DNA from: UBA2030 sp049969475
Lineage (GTDB): Bacteria; Bacteroidota; Bacteroidia; Bacteroidales; TTA-H9
Assembly (NCBI GenBank): GCA_049969475.1
Contig: JBMFOU010000019.1
Coordinates: 1-64,000 of the forward strand
Direction of reading: 5' to 3'
DNA length: 64,000 nucleotides
The notes under the pieces are model-generated. The model did not search any database and was not told the DNA's origin. It was given only the letters and a program-made list of their open reading frames with translations. This document shows positions 16,318-25,508 of this stretch, in pieces. The stretch's first letter is position 1; every line of letters begins with the position of its first letter. Both the position numbers and the translations under genes were made by a program.

Positions 16318-19300
16318 TAGAAGTTAAAAATAAGTCCCAGTCGCATCATTCTCGGGCTGGAATAGTTACCTGGGTTGTTGATGTAAATCTTATACATCAT
16401 GCGATAAGTGTCGGGGTTGAGCTGCTGGTTGATTTCGCGCTGCCATTCTGCAGCTGCCAGATAACCATCGTCATCGGGGTTACCGGTGGCCGGGTATACG
16501 GCCATGACATTCTTGAAGTTAAATACATTGAGCACCTGGAAGTAAAGGTTAAGGGTGGAAACTTTGGGTTTTTCGCCCTCTTTTTTGCTCCAAACGATAT
16601 CGATGTCTTTATCGAGCTTAGCATCTACGCGGAACTGCCAGGGCAGGCGCGAACCGTAGTAGGATCCTTTTAGCAGGCGGGATCCCCCACTGAGGGCAGA
16701 GGTAATATTGGCCGAACGCGTATAGGGGGTACCCGAACCACCAATAACAGTAAAGTTGACCCCAGTGTTGCGCAAGAGCTCAATAGGCGCTTTATCTTTC
16801 CTATTAATACGAGGTCCGTCGTAATCTTTACCGGCCCCATAACGATAATCTACACTCAGGTTGATAGCATGGCGACGGTCCCAGGCCAGGGGATTGGGTG
16901 TACGCAGGTTTGGCAGACGTGCAGCAATCAAGGCAGCTGCCGTAGTGGGGCTTGAACCCGTTCCATCAGCAAACTGCAGGGTATAAGCTGCGCGCATAGT
17001 TACATTACGTGTGCGGCGCAAATCGTATGTAATAGTGAAGCCTTTAACTGTACCAAAGTCAATATTGTTGTACGAAACATAATCTCTGGGGTAAGCACCC
17101 GAATAACGGTATATCTGGATTTCGTTACGAACTTCTTTGTAATAAGCAGAAAGCGTTAGTGCGGAAGAATTATTCAGTTTCTGCTTAAAGCCCAATTCGT
17201 AGTCGATAGTCTTGGGCGATTTCAAATTGGGATTGTCGAGGGTTCCAGTACGTGTGTTGAAGTAATAGTAATCGGTAATGTCGAATCTGTTTTCACCCTG
17301 AGGACGCTGAGTCAGAATATCGTAATGAGCAAAGAACAATGCCTCGTCGGAAATGGGGAAGGAGAAAGAGATACGGGGCATGATAGCCAGTTGCGGATCA
17401 TAATCCTTGAAGGCAGCCCTTTGCAGAGTCTGGTTGGCAGGATCTACAAGATAAGGTGTTACACCTGAACCAGCATCCAGAGCCGATGGGTCGGCGATTT
17501 CAATACCATCGGCATTGTACCAAACTGCACCGTTGCGATAGCCGGTGATACGGGTGGGGTTGGTGGCATTGTCTACATAAACCACATAATCACTTCCCAT
17601 ATTAGCCGGATGCGAAACTGTCTGATCGCCCACTTTGGTTACTTCCCTCACAGTACGGGTGGGATAAAGTGAGAAGGGATCCTTCAAAACCAATTGGTTG
17701 GCGTCGAAACGGTCAACACGGACCCCTACGTTAAAGATAAGGTCTTTGAAGGCAAATTTATCCTGGATATAACCAGCCATATAAATGGGCTGGAAGGCAG
17801 GTACTTCGCGCAGAAAATCACCATCCGCATTTTTCTTGGTCAGAAAGTCTTCGAAGGTAGGTTGCTTTTTCAGTTTTTTACCTGTATAGTCGTAACCGAA
17901 ATACGACACATAGGAATTTCCGTCGTTAAGCAACTCGTCGGCCGAGAACATGCTAACATCGAAAAGGTCTTCGCCCATGGTGATAGTCTTCAGGTTCCCA
18001 TCTTTATCATAATAGTTGATGGTACGCGAAGCAAAATCATAGGAGTCGATATTTATAAAGTCAACGCCATCAACAGGCAAACCTAGCTTGCGGCGAAGGT
18101 TGCGGTCGAAAGTACGCTGGGACTTTGCATCATATTTGCGGTAGTAGTAGATGGTATCCTGGAAAACTCCATCACGGGTGACCAAAACTGGATTATTCTG
18201 GTCAAGCTCAAGGATGTGGAAATTAGTCAAACCACGCATCAGCTGCCAGAAACCCACAGGTCCATAACCGTAGGAGCTTTCTTTGCGTTGTTCATATTGA
18301 ATACCAAACTGAATTTCATGGTTTCCTATATCGGCCGAGAACATTCCATTGAATCCAATCTGGTCAGCATCGTATTCACTGTAACCGTTGTAAACGGCAC
18401 CGGGTGCCTGCCATAATCCGTAAATATTGTCGAGACTCATACCATTGATTTTGGCTCCACCCAGCAGAAGCTGAGTGAAATTTTCCCAATTGCCGTTTAC
18501 ATCAGGATAAAAATCGTAGTAAGTTTGTGTATAACGGGCTGCTTCCCAATTGAAGTCGGCAGGTGTAAAGGTTACCATGGTATCGCGATAACCGTTGTGG
18601 ACGTATACATTATTATATACATGGCCATTCACTGTATCGGAGCCTAACTCATAAGAACGGGTAGTATAAGTATCGAAGCGGCCCAGGTATCCGTATTTGA
18701 AGAGATTATCTTTATGCCGCTCGCTCTCGGTTTTTGAATGATACTTCGAGAAGTCAGCCTGAAGACTGTAATACACATTCTTAATGAAGGCCTTGCTATC
18801 CCCGGCACTCGGGAAACGCTGGGTAAACCTGGCGAAGGTACGGTATGTGTAATTTTGGTTCAAAGGATTATTATCCCAGTTCATCAGAGAACGTGAATAA
18901 CTGAAGGAGTGGTTACGGTTATAGTTAGCCGAAGCACCTAAAGTAAAATTGGTAGTTTGAGATAAACGCAAATCAAGTTTTCCGGAAAGGTTAATACTGG
19001 TAGCACTGGCATTCTGGGAATTCTTTACTTGTTCAAAATCATTATTGCTAAGGAACGCAGCATTGGGATAAGTACCGTAACCCAGCCCCGTAGGACGCAA
19101 GGGGTTCTGCTTAAGATATTCTACTACATCATCTTTTACCTTCCAGCGTCCAATATTGCTGGGGGCAGCATCCCCTTGATAGAGGAAGTCGCCGGCCAGG
19201 AAAAAGCCCAAAATACTCTGGCTTGTTCCTTTTTCCTTGTCTTTTTTACGAATTACTGGACCTTGTAAATTGAGACCCAGACGATTATAATTGAATTTAT

Positions 19301-20030
19301 CCAGAAATTTTGAAGACTGAGCTTCCAAACCTCCGGCATACTGGTTAGATGGCCCCTTGGTGATTACGTTGATAACCCCTGAGGTAGCATCACCGTACTG
19401 GGCCGGAAGTCCTGAGATGATAACCGATACTTGTTCGATAGCCGATGGAGGCAAACTGGATGAACCTGTAACCTTTACTCCATCGATATACATCACTGTG
19501 GCCTCGCTACGGGCTCCACGCACGCTACCCCGTTCACCATCGGCCGAGAACACACCACCTACCGTTGTGGCAACAGCATTGGCCGAGCGGTTGGGCATTT
19601 TTTCAATCTGTTCTGAGGTTACCGTGGCACCTACTGTAGTTTGGTCCTTCTCGATCAGAGGTACCTTGTAGCTGGTCACTTCCACTTCAGAAAGGGCTAC
19701 AGAGGTAGGCTCCAGCTCGATATTGAAAAACTCTATCTTACCAGCGCCTATAACCAATCCCTTGGTAAGCAGGGTTTTATAACCCACATACGAACAGCGT
19801 ACATCGTAGCGGCCCGGATTGATGGGTTTAATGATGTAATTCCCCTCAAAGTCGGACGTGGCTCCACCCGATTGTACCCCATTCATCTCGATTACCACGT
19901 TGGCAAACGGAATAGGTTCTTTAGTGCTCTTGTCAACAATCTTCCCTTTCAGGGTTCCCGTGGCCTGGGAAAACACCAGCACATGCGCTGCCAGTATCAC
20001 CCCCAGCGTTAACAGTATATTTCTTATCAT
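16317..20030 (-). CDS. TonB-dependent receptor with carboxypeptidase-regulatory-like domain
   Basis: The 1237-residue protein has a signal peptide, then a carboxypeptidase-regulatory-like beta sandwich (GTLKGKIVDKSTKEPIPFANV, residues ~25-110). A plug domain (~120-240) contains SVRGARSEATVMYIDGVKV and ends YGDATSGVINVITKG. A long outer-membrane barrel follows and closes with aromatic-terminated LGLIFNF. It would import or sense a large ligand using TonB energy. No SusD-like lipoprotein is adjacent, so this is not a standard glycan-uptake pair. Instead it is directly followed (1-base overlap, TAATG) by a giant T9SS cargo and then a PorV/PorQ protein. The substrate is unknown. Confidence 0.93.
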   Translation of the reverse strand: MIRNILLTLGVILAAHVLVFSQATGTLKGKIVDKSTKEPIPFANVVIEMNGVQSGGATSDFEGNYIIKPINPGRYDVRCSYVGYKTLLTKGLVIGAGKIEFFNIELEPTSVALSEVEVTSYKVPLIEKDQTTVGATVTSEQIEKMPNRSANAVATTVGGVFSADGERGSVRGARSEATVMYIDGVKVTGSSSLPPSAIEQVSVIISGLPAQYGDATSGVINVITKGPSNQYAGGLEAQSSKFLDKFNYNRLGLNLQGPVIRKKDKEKGTSQSILGFFLAGDFLYQGDAAPSNIGRWKVKDDVVEYLKQNPLRPTGLGYGTYPNAAFLSNNDFEQVKNSQNASATSINLSGKLDLRLSQTTNFTLGASANYNRNHSFSYSRSLMNWDNNPLNQNYTYRTFARFTQRFPSAGDSKAFIKNVYYSLQADFSKYHSKTESERHKDNLFKYGYLGRFDTYTTRSYELGSDTVNGHVYNNVYVHNGYRDTMVTFTPADFNWEAARYTQTYYDFYPDVNGNWENFTQLLLGGAKINGMSLDNIYGLWQAPGAVYNGYSEYDADQIGFNGMFSADIGNHEIQFGIQYEQRKESSYGYGPVGFWQLMRGLTNFHILELDQNNPVLVTRDGVFQDTIYYYRKYDAKSQRTFDRNLRRKLGLPVDGVDFINIDSYDFASRTINYYDKDGNLKTITMGEDLFDVSMFSADELLNDGNSYVSYFGYDYTGKKLKKQPTFEDFLTKKNADGDFLREVPAFQPIYMAGYIQDKFAFKDLIFNVGVRVDRFDANQLVLKDPFSLYPTRTVREVTKVGDQTVSHPANMGSDYVVYVDNATNPTRITGYRNGAVWYNADGIEIADPSALDAGSGVTPYLVDPANQTLQRAAFKDYDPQLAIMPRISFSFPISDEALFFAHYDILTQRPQGENRFDITDYYYFNTRTGTLDNPNLKSPKTIDYELGFKQKLNNSSALTLSAYYKEVRNEIQIYRYSGAYPRDYVSYNNIDFGTVKGFTITYDLRRTRNVTMRAAYTLQFADGTGSSPTTAAALIAARLPNLRTPNPLAWDRRHAINLSVDYRYGAGKDYDGPRINRKDKAPIELLRNTGVNFTVIGGSGTPYTRSANITSALSGGSRLLKGSYYGSRLPWQFRVDAKLDKDIDIVWSKKEGEKPKVSTLNLYFQVLNVFNFKNVMAVYPATGNPDDDGYLAAAEWQREINQQLNPDTYRMMYKIYINNPGNYSSPRMMRLGLIFNF

Positions 20031-20075
20031 ACCAGATAGATTTATTAATGATTTGCGTTGTGCTTTTAAAGTCGG

Positions 20076-20107
20076 TAAAGTTAGAAAGTTTTAGAAATAA
20101 TACACAA
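20076..20107 (-). promoter_or_regulatory. Promoter of the TonB receptor / T9SS cargo / PorV operon
   Basis: Read on the minus strand: TTG (20107-20105), a 21-base spacer, then TAACTTTA (20083-20076), one base from the TAnnTTTG consensus. The ATG is at 20030. Confidence 0.6.
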
Positions 20108-20233
20108 GAAAAATATCCTCAAGTTTACATTTCTGGGAGTTTTTCTGGGTTTTTAATATGCTGAAATACATAATTTTATGCTTTTTGATAAAATATGTTT
20201 ACATTTTAAATTTTCAGATAAAGAGAAAATGAT

Positions 20234-20785
20234 TCAAGGATACGGTCTGTGGAGTATGGCTGAGTAAATGACAGCCTGCCTGGGGTCGAAACCCTGCAGA
20301 AGGGGATGGCTCCATGGTTCTGGCTCATGACTATCAATATGATATCCCGGCGTCATGTGTTCTTCACGAAATTCTATGCTTTCATATTGAGGTTTGTTAA
20401 TCTGTTCAATCAGTGGGGTGTAGGCCAAAGGAGAATAGGGTTCAGTTTTCATGGGACCGGCTGGGCCATTAACAGGGCTTTTTGCAGCGGGTTGAGGCCT
20501 GGGTAGAGGTTTCGGCTTAGAAGGCATTCCTAATAATTCACCCAAAACATCTTCTAAATCTGGTTCTTCCATCGTAATCTCTTTCATTTCAGGTACTGGA
20601 GCAGGAACATGCTCTGGGGGCCTTTGCGGGCTTGTTTCCCAATCTCTTTTCGGAGATTTGTTCGCCTCTTCCCTCATGGTGGCCTGTCTTCTGGCCTCCT
20701 TTATCTTTTTCTGCTTACGGGAATTCTGGAAAATCCCCAGCACTATCCAGCCAACTACAAGGAGAATGGTTAAAAGATCATCCAT
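20234..20785 (-). CDS. Uncharacterised single-pass membrane protein with proline-rich cytoplasmic tail
   Basis: Not recognised as a named family. The ATG at 20785 starts MDDLLTILLVVGWIVLGIFQ, one N-terminal membrane segment, followed by a basic stretch (RKQKKIKEARRQ). A long low-complexity tail rich in Pro, Glu and Ser follows, including LEDVLGELLGM (~residues 75-85). Such short membrane-anchor proteins with disordered tails are common in Bacteroidota. The frame is open further upstream to 20866, but those codons lack hydrophobic or conserved character, and a -7-like TAAAAATA (20805-20812, minus) precedes the chosen start. Neighbouring genes give no clear role. Confidence 0.6.
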   Translation of the reverse strand: MDDLLTILLVVGWIVLGIFQNSRKQKKIKEARRQATMREEANKSPKRDWETSPQRPPEHVPAPVPEMKEITMEEPDLEDVLGELLGMPSKPKPLPRPQPAAKSPVNGPAGPMKTEPYSPLAYTPLIEQINKPQYESIEFREEHMTPGYHIDSHEPEPWSHPLLQGFDPRQAVIYSAILHRPYP

Positions 20786-20918
20786 AAATTTATTATTTGC
20801 GGTGTAAAAATAAGATGAAAAAGACAATAAACCTGCATTTTGTGAGCCATAAACTTGAAAACCCATTCAAAAAGCTGAAAAAAGGCTGTATGAAAACAAC
20901 AATCGATTGCAATAAAGC

Positions 20919-21272
20919 TTAGGGATTGCAAGAGGGCTCGCTACGGCTCAAGCCCAACCATCTCCATAAGAAAAATTTCCTGGGGGTTGAGGCTTTATCG
21001 AGCTTCTGGCTATGTTTCTCCGCATTCTTCAAGAGTTTTTTCCCTTCGGGGCCCTGCATTTGCTCGTGCCTCCGTTTTTTGGCTTCATACTTTGCAAGTT
21101 CCTGCTTGCGGCGTTCCTCCTTCCTCTTTTCTATGGCGCGCTGCTGTCGTTCGGCCTGACTGCTCCGCAACTGGCAACTACTATGGAGGATTAACCCCCC
21201 AATGAAAATGAATATGAGTAAAATGCCATAACTTAATCCTGTTGCCCGCCAAATCTTTCCAAAATTCTTCAT
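20919..21272 (-). CDS. Uncharacterised small membrane-anchored coiled-coil protein
   Basis: Not recognised. The 117-residue product has one membrane segment (LSYGILLIFIFIGGLILHSS, residues ~13-32) with a Cys immediately after. It continues as a highly charged Lys/Arg/Glu helix (~35-100), likely a coiled coil, and ends in a short hydrophobic/Cys-containing tail. It starts at the ATG at 21272, divergent from the Rieske-like lipoprotein gene. The charged composition makes some spurious-frame risk, but the start position and the membrane segment support a real gene. Confidence 0.5.
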   Translation of the reverse strand: MKNFGKIWRATGLSYGILLIFIFIGGLILHSSCQLRSSQAERQQRAIEKRKEERRKQELAKYEAKKRRHEQMQGPEGKKLLKNAEKHSQKLDKASTPRKFFLWRWLGLSRSEPSCNP

Positions 21273-21297
21273 GTGAACCTTACCTCCATTAATTTTG
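21268..21297 (+). promoter_or_regulatory. Bacteroidota-type promoter upstream of the Rieske-like lipoprotein
   Basis: TTC (21268-21270), a 19-base spacer and TAATTTTG (21290-21297) match the -33/-7 pattern, with the same TTC-N19 form as the purF promoter. The gene starts at 21331. Confidence 0.55.
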
Positions 21298-21330
21298 CCC
21301 CTGCAAAGAAAACACTTACAACGAAATATT

Positions 21331-21786
21331 ATGAATCCAGTGCCCGAAAAGCGTTACTTCGTTCGTCTATTTTTATTCATTGCATTAATATGGCCCCTGG
21401 GCTGGGCTTGTACTGACACCCAGGAAACACCCATCCCCGACGTTTATGTGAACATTGTAATCAACCCCGCTTCCATCGAGTATAATAATCTGAATATTCC
21501 TGGAAACTATGCACTTATCAAAGGCGGGTACCGGGGAATTATTGTTTATCATTTCCTGCAGGACGAGTATCTGGCCTACGAACGCACCTGCACCTACGAT
21601 TGGGACAAGCCCTGCTCCAAACTGGTGATGGACCCCTCAGGGCTCATTGCAAGGGATACTTGTTGTGGATCGGCATTTCTTTTAACTGATGGAACTCCCC
21701 TGGAAGGCTCCAAAGCCACCATCCCCCTGAAACGATACAAGACTTTCTACGATGCCAATTATGGCAGGTTGTATATTACCAATTAA
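21331..21786 (+). CDS. Rieske-fold-like lipoprotein lacking most iron-sulfur ligands
   Basis: The 151-residue protein has a hydrophobic signal ending at Cys27 (PLGWAC), an imperfect lipobox. The second half resembles a Rieske domain: ERTCTYDWDKPC (residues 85-95), then DTCCGSAFLLTDGTPLEGSKATIPLKRY. In true Rieske proteins box 1 is C-x-H-x-x-C and box 2 is C-x-x-H-G-S. Here the first Cys (87) remains, both histidines are replaced (Tyr89, Cys112) and the second ligand Cys is Asp109. Candidate disulfide cysteines (95 and 111) are kept. It is therefore probably a structural or non-cluster relative in the periplasm or envelope. The start at 21331 is preferred over 21295 because the signal sequence follows it. 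The stop overlaps the convergent M20 gene by 4 bases. Confidence 0.6.
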   Translation: MNPVPEKRYFVRLFLFIALIWPLGWACTDTQETPIPDVYVNIVINPASIEYNNLNIPGNYALIKGGYRGIIVYHFLQDEYLAYERTCTYDWDKPCSKLVMDPSGLIARDTCCGSAFLLTDGTPLEGSKATIPLKRYKTFYDANYGRLYITN

Positions 21787-22994
21787 CTGCCCTTAACACT
21801 TGAGAGATAATCCAACTCTTCCACGGCCAGTAATGCCATGAGGCTGCTCCCGGTTATAAGTGCTTTTTCGTCGATATCGAAGGTGGCACTATGCAGAGGG
21901 GTAAAAGGGCGGTCGGGCAAGGCGGTGCCCAGACGATAAAAACACGCGGGAACATGCTGTCCGTAATAGGCAAAATCTTCGGCCGTCATGCGCAAATCGA
22001 GTTCCACTACATTATCCTTCCCAACCAGGCGCTGAGATACCTCTATGGCTCGTAAGGTAAGGGACTCGTGATTATAAACAAAAGGATAGCCCTTGTCAAC
22101 AAATACTTCAGCAGTAGCTCCATATGCATTGGCTATGCCTGTAACTATGCGGGTAATTAATTCGTGCGCTTCTTTACGCCAGTTTTCGTCGAAAGTTCGA
22201 AGGGTTCCCTCAATGCGGACTTCGTCGGGAATGATATTGGTGCGACCATTGGCTACAAACCGACCAAACGATAAAACAGTAGGCATCGTGGGATTGGCCC
22301 TTCGACTGACCAACTGCTGCAAGGCCATTACCACTTCACTTCCAATTACTACAGAATCAATATTTTGATGAGGTGCTGCTGCATGACCACCCCGCCCTTT
22401 TATGGTTATATATATTTCATCGGTACTGGCCATGTATTTCCCGGGCTTAAAACCCACCATACCTACAGGCAATTCAGGGTAAACATGCTGGCCAAAAATG
22501 GCCTCAGGAGCAGGATTTTGCAAAACGCCCGCCTGTATCATGCGTATGGCCCCACCCGGATATTTTTCTTCCGACGGCTGAAAAATACATTTGACAATTC
22601 CCCTAAAACTATCCCGATTTTCCTGAAGAATCATCATCGCGCCAAGCAATGAGGTCATGTGGGCATCGTGGCCACATGCATGCATAACTCCGAGTCGCTG
22701 AGAACTGTATTCTGTATTGTTCTTCTCCTCGATGGGTAAGGCATCCATGTCGGCCCTCAGAGCCACACACGATTTACCCGTTTGTTTTCCTTCGATGTAA
22801 GCCACCAGGCCCGTTCCGGCAATGCCCCGCTCATGCCTTATACCCAGGCGAGCCAGCCAGCCCGACAGATATTCCATAGTTTCATATTCTTGCTCCGAAA
22901 GCTCAGGGTAACGGTGCAGATGCCTCCTTATTTCCACCAAGCGGGGAAAGAGCCGCTCAGCCGTGCTGAGAAACTGATGTTCCCTTGTATTCAT
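21783..22994 (-). CDS. M20-family amidohydrolase (N-acyl-amino-acid / hippurate hydrolase type)
   Basis: The 403-residue protein is an M20D metallopeptidase-like amidohydrolase. The metal site is visible in GVMHACGHDAHMTSLLGA (~residues 102-119), followed by FQPSEEKYPGG with the catalytic glutamate pair near 138. A dimerisation domain with GRGGHAAAPHQNIDSV comes next, and the C-terminal metal ligand His lies in FTPLHSATFDID. These enzymes remove acyl groups from amino acids or amino-acid conjugates. The start codon overlaps the stop of the upstream ABC exporter gene by 4 bases, so the two are translationally coupled. Specific substrate is not predictable. Confidence 0.93.
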   Translation of the reverse strand: MNTREHQFLSTAERLFPRLVEIRRHLHRYPELSEQEYETMEYLSGWLARLGIRHERGIAGTGLVAYIEGKQTGKSCVALRADMDALPIEEKNNTEYSSQRLGVMHACGHDAHMTSLLGAMMILQENRDSFRGIVKCIFQPSEEKYPGGAIRMIQAGVLQNPAPEAIFGQHVYPELPVGMVGFKPGKYMASTDEIYITIKGRGGHAAAPHQNIDSVVIGSEVVMALQQLVSRRANPTMPTVLSFGRFVANGRTNIIPDEVRIEGTLRTFDENWRKEAHELITRIVTGIANAYGATAEVFVDKGYPFVYNHESLTLRAIEVSQRLVGKDNVVELDLRMTAEDFAYYGQHVPACFYRLGTALPDRPFTPLHSATFDIDEKALITGSSLMALLAVEELDYLSSVKGS

Positions 22995-24841
22995 GATTGC
23001 ATGCCATTTAGGGTTTGCATATCAAATAACTTGCGATACATTCCGTCGAGAGAATAGAGATATTCGTGGGTGCCTCTTTCCACTATCGAACCCTGGTGCA
23101 TCACGATAATTTCATCGGCCCTGTGAATAGTAGAGAGCCGGTGTGCTATCACAATAACTGTGCGGTTCTCCATAAGATGATCGAGGGCATCCTGCACCAG
23201 GCGTTCGCTCTCGGTATCCAGCGAAGAGGTAGCCTCGTCGAGGATGAGAATAGGAGGATTTTTCAACACAGCCCTGGCAATACTCAGCCTTTGCCGCTGC
23301 CCCCCCGAAAGTTTGAGTCCCCGATCGCCAATGACGGTTTGAAAACCTTCAGGCAATTGCATGATAAACTCGTAGGCATTGGCCACCCGGGCGGCTTTTT
23401 CCACGGCTTCTTCAGTGACATCTTTCATGCCCAGGGCAATATTGTTAAAAACAGAATCGTTGAAAAGTATGGTATCCTGCGAAACGATACCCATAAGCCC
23501 CCGCAAATGATCGATGCGGTAATCGCGCAAATCGTGTCCGTCGAGTAGAATATTTCCCTGGGTAGGATCATAAAACCGGGGCAGCAAATCCACCAGGGTT
23601 GATTTGCCACTCCCCGACGGGCCTACTATAGCCAGCGTCTGCCCACAACGAATATTCAGGTTGATATCTTTCAAAACATCGTCCTGACCATAATTAAACC
23701 ACACTCCTCTGTATTCGATGGAATGATCGAAGGTGTGCTTTTCAAGGGCCTGTGGCTTTTCAGTGATCACTTCTTCCGCATTTAGTATCTCATTAATACG
23801 CTCGATGCTGGCCGTTCCTTTCTGTATATTATAAAAAGCCTGCACGATGGACTTGGCAGGCGGGATCAACTGACTAAAAATACCCAGATAAACAAGGAAG
23901 ACCTCGGGCTTAAGGGATCCATAGGGATCTAAAACCAATCGTCCTCCAAACAGCAAAATAACCACTACCACCAGAACACCCAGAAATTCACTCAGGGGAG
24001 AAGCCAGGTCGCGTTTGCGGTAAAGGCGAATCATCAAGCGGGTGTAGCGTCGGTTTTCTTTTTCGAAGTTACGCCGGGAGGTTTCTATGGCATTGAAAGC
24101 CTTGATAATACGCAGCCCTGCTATCGACTCTTCTACCAGCGACATCAGATAACCCATCTTTTCCTGGCTCTTGCGCGAGGTTCTTTTTAGGCTCTTCCCT
24201 ATCTGGGCAATCAGTAAGCCACTTATAGGTAGTAGGACCAGCACAAATCCGGTGAGCAAGGGATGAATAATAAAGAGTGTAACTAGATAACTTATAATTG
24301 TTATGGGGTCGCGAAAGATCATTTCCATTGAGCTCATCACCGACCATTCTACTTCCTGCACATCGCCACCCAGGCGGGCCATCAAGTCGCCTTTGCGCTG
24401 CCCGGAATAAAACGACAAAGGAAGTATTAATGATTTATAATACAAGGCATTGCGAAGATCCATCACTACTCCGTTTCGCACCCGGGCAAGGAAAAACATG
24501 GCCAGATAACGAAATAGGTTTTTAAGTAAAAACAGCGTCACAATCACAAGCGCGATATACCACAAAGCCCTCATTTCACCATAGGTTTCAATAATGCTGC
24601 TGATACTTCCGTAGAACCAGCTTTTCAATTCCGCTACGCTATGGATGGCGTGCCAATCGGGGTGATAGTCAATGCCGGGAACCATACGCCGGGTGCGATC
24701 AAAAAGAATTTCGAGTACCGGAATAAATAGGGCAAACGACACCAGAGAGAAGAGGGCTGACAAAACATTGAAAAAGATATTAAACAGAGCCGACCCCCAG
24801 TAAGGAAGCGCAAATCGTAATATTTTCAAACTTTTAATCAT
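22991..24841 (-). CDS. ABC exporter, MsbA-like (fused permease-ATPase)
   Basis: The 616-residue half-transporter has six membrane helices in residues ~15-330. The nucleotide-binding domain carries Walker A GPSGSGKST, the signature LSGGQRQRLSIARA and Walker B ILILDEATSSLD. It works as a homodimer in the inner membrane and belongs to the MsbA/lipid-or-drug exporter group; lipid A core flipping is possible but not proven. It is in a minus-strand operon after the TonB receptor and the DEDD exonuclease (14-base gap from the exonuclease) and before the M20 hydrolase. Confidence 0.93.
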   Translation of the reverse strand: MIKSLKILRFALPYWGSALFNIFFNVLSALFSLVSFALFIPVLEILFDRTRRMVPGIDYHPDWHAIHSVAELKSWFYGSISSIIETYGEMRALWYIALVIVTLFLLKNLFRYLAMFFLARVRNGVVMDLRNALYYKSLILPLSFYSGQRKGDLMARLGGDVQEVEWSVMSSMEMIFRDPITIISYLVTLFIIHPLLTGFVLVLLPISGLLIAQIGKSLKRTSRKSQEKMGYLMSLVEESIAGLRIIKAFNAIETSRRNFEKENRRYTRLMIRLYRKRDLASPLSEFLGVLVVVVILLFGGRLVLDPYGSLKPEVFLVYLGIFSQLIPPAKSIVQAFYNIQKGTASIERINEILNAEEVITEKPQALEKHTFDHSIEYRGVWFNYGQDDVLKDINLNIRCGQTLAIVGPSGSGKSTLVDLLPRFYDPTQGNILLDGHDLRDYRIDHLRGLMGIVSQDTILFNDSVFNNIALGMKDVTEEAVEKAARVANAYEFIMQLPEGFQTVIGDRGLKLSGGQRQRLSIARAVLKNPPILILDEATSSLDTESERLVQDALDHLMENRTVIVIAHRLSTIHRADEIIVMHQGSIVERGTHEYLYSLDGMYRKLFDMQTLNGMQS

Positions 24842-24854
24842 TCCCGTAAAAGGC

Positions 24855-25499
24855 TTAAGATTGGGATATACCCATGATTTTTAGAAAAATCTCCCGGCAA
24901 ATCCAGGCATCTGTAGCAGCATAGAGAATTTGGGCCGGCTTCAGGGGATCGTTTTCCCAATTAGAAGTCTGCTGCCCTTTGGAAATACGGATGCTAAGAA
25001 AGAGGGCGGCCAGCTTACGGGCACCAATACTTTGAAATCCGAGGCGGGTACAAAGCTGATTGAGGTCAACCAGAGCTGCCGGCGAAAATCGACCCATTTG
25101 TAAAAGTTCGGGCAGGTCGTTTTCGAGGGCTATACCCACCTTGAGAATGTCTTTATTGTTCATGAAGGAACGTAGGCCTGGAGCAAAACCCAATTTATTG
25201 AGCCGAAACAGGAAAACCATGCCGGGACCGGCCACCTGGAGCAAAGCAGGGGGATTTTTTTCGCCCTTGCGGAAAGCGGGTCGCGACTCTGTGTCGATGC
25301 CCGTAATGTCCCAAGTACGCATCACTTCAAGGGCCGTATTAAGAGCAGACTGGCTATCAACCACTTCCACCGGTCCTTCGTAAGCTCCTAGCGGAAGCAA
25401 CGATATCTCGTCATTACCAATGGACCGGGGCATGCCATCGAGCCGATGAGCCATCCGCCCTATTTCTTCCCTGCTGAATTCTATGATTCCCCTGTTCAT
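24855..25499 (-). CDS. DEDDy 3'-5' exonuclease domain protein (RNase D-like)
   Basis: The 214-residue protein is a minimal DEDD exonuclease. Motif I is TGIDTESRP (~residues 71-79) and motif II contains GIALENDLPEL. Motif III is ILYAATDAW, with the tyrosine and aspartate of the DEDDy class. It lacks the HRDC domain of full RNase D. It likely trims RNA or DNA 3' ends in the cytoplasm. It starts at the ATG at 25499, 9 bases after the TonB receptor stop, and is followed by the ABC exporter; the operon mixes unrelated functions. Confidence 0.87.
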   Translation of the reverse strand: MNRGIIEFSREEIGRMAHRLDGMPRSIGNDEISLLPLGAYEGPVEVVDSQSALNTALEVMRTWDITGIDTESRPAFRKGEKNPPALLQVAGPGMVFLFRLNKLGFAPGLRSFMNNKDILKVGIALENDLPELLQMGRFSPAALVDLNQLCTRLGFQSIGARKLAALFLSIRISKGQQTSNWENDPLKPAQILYAATDAWICREIFLKIMGISQS

Positions 25500-25508
25500 A
25501 CTTTAAAC

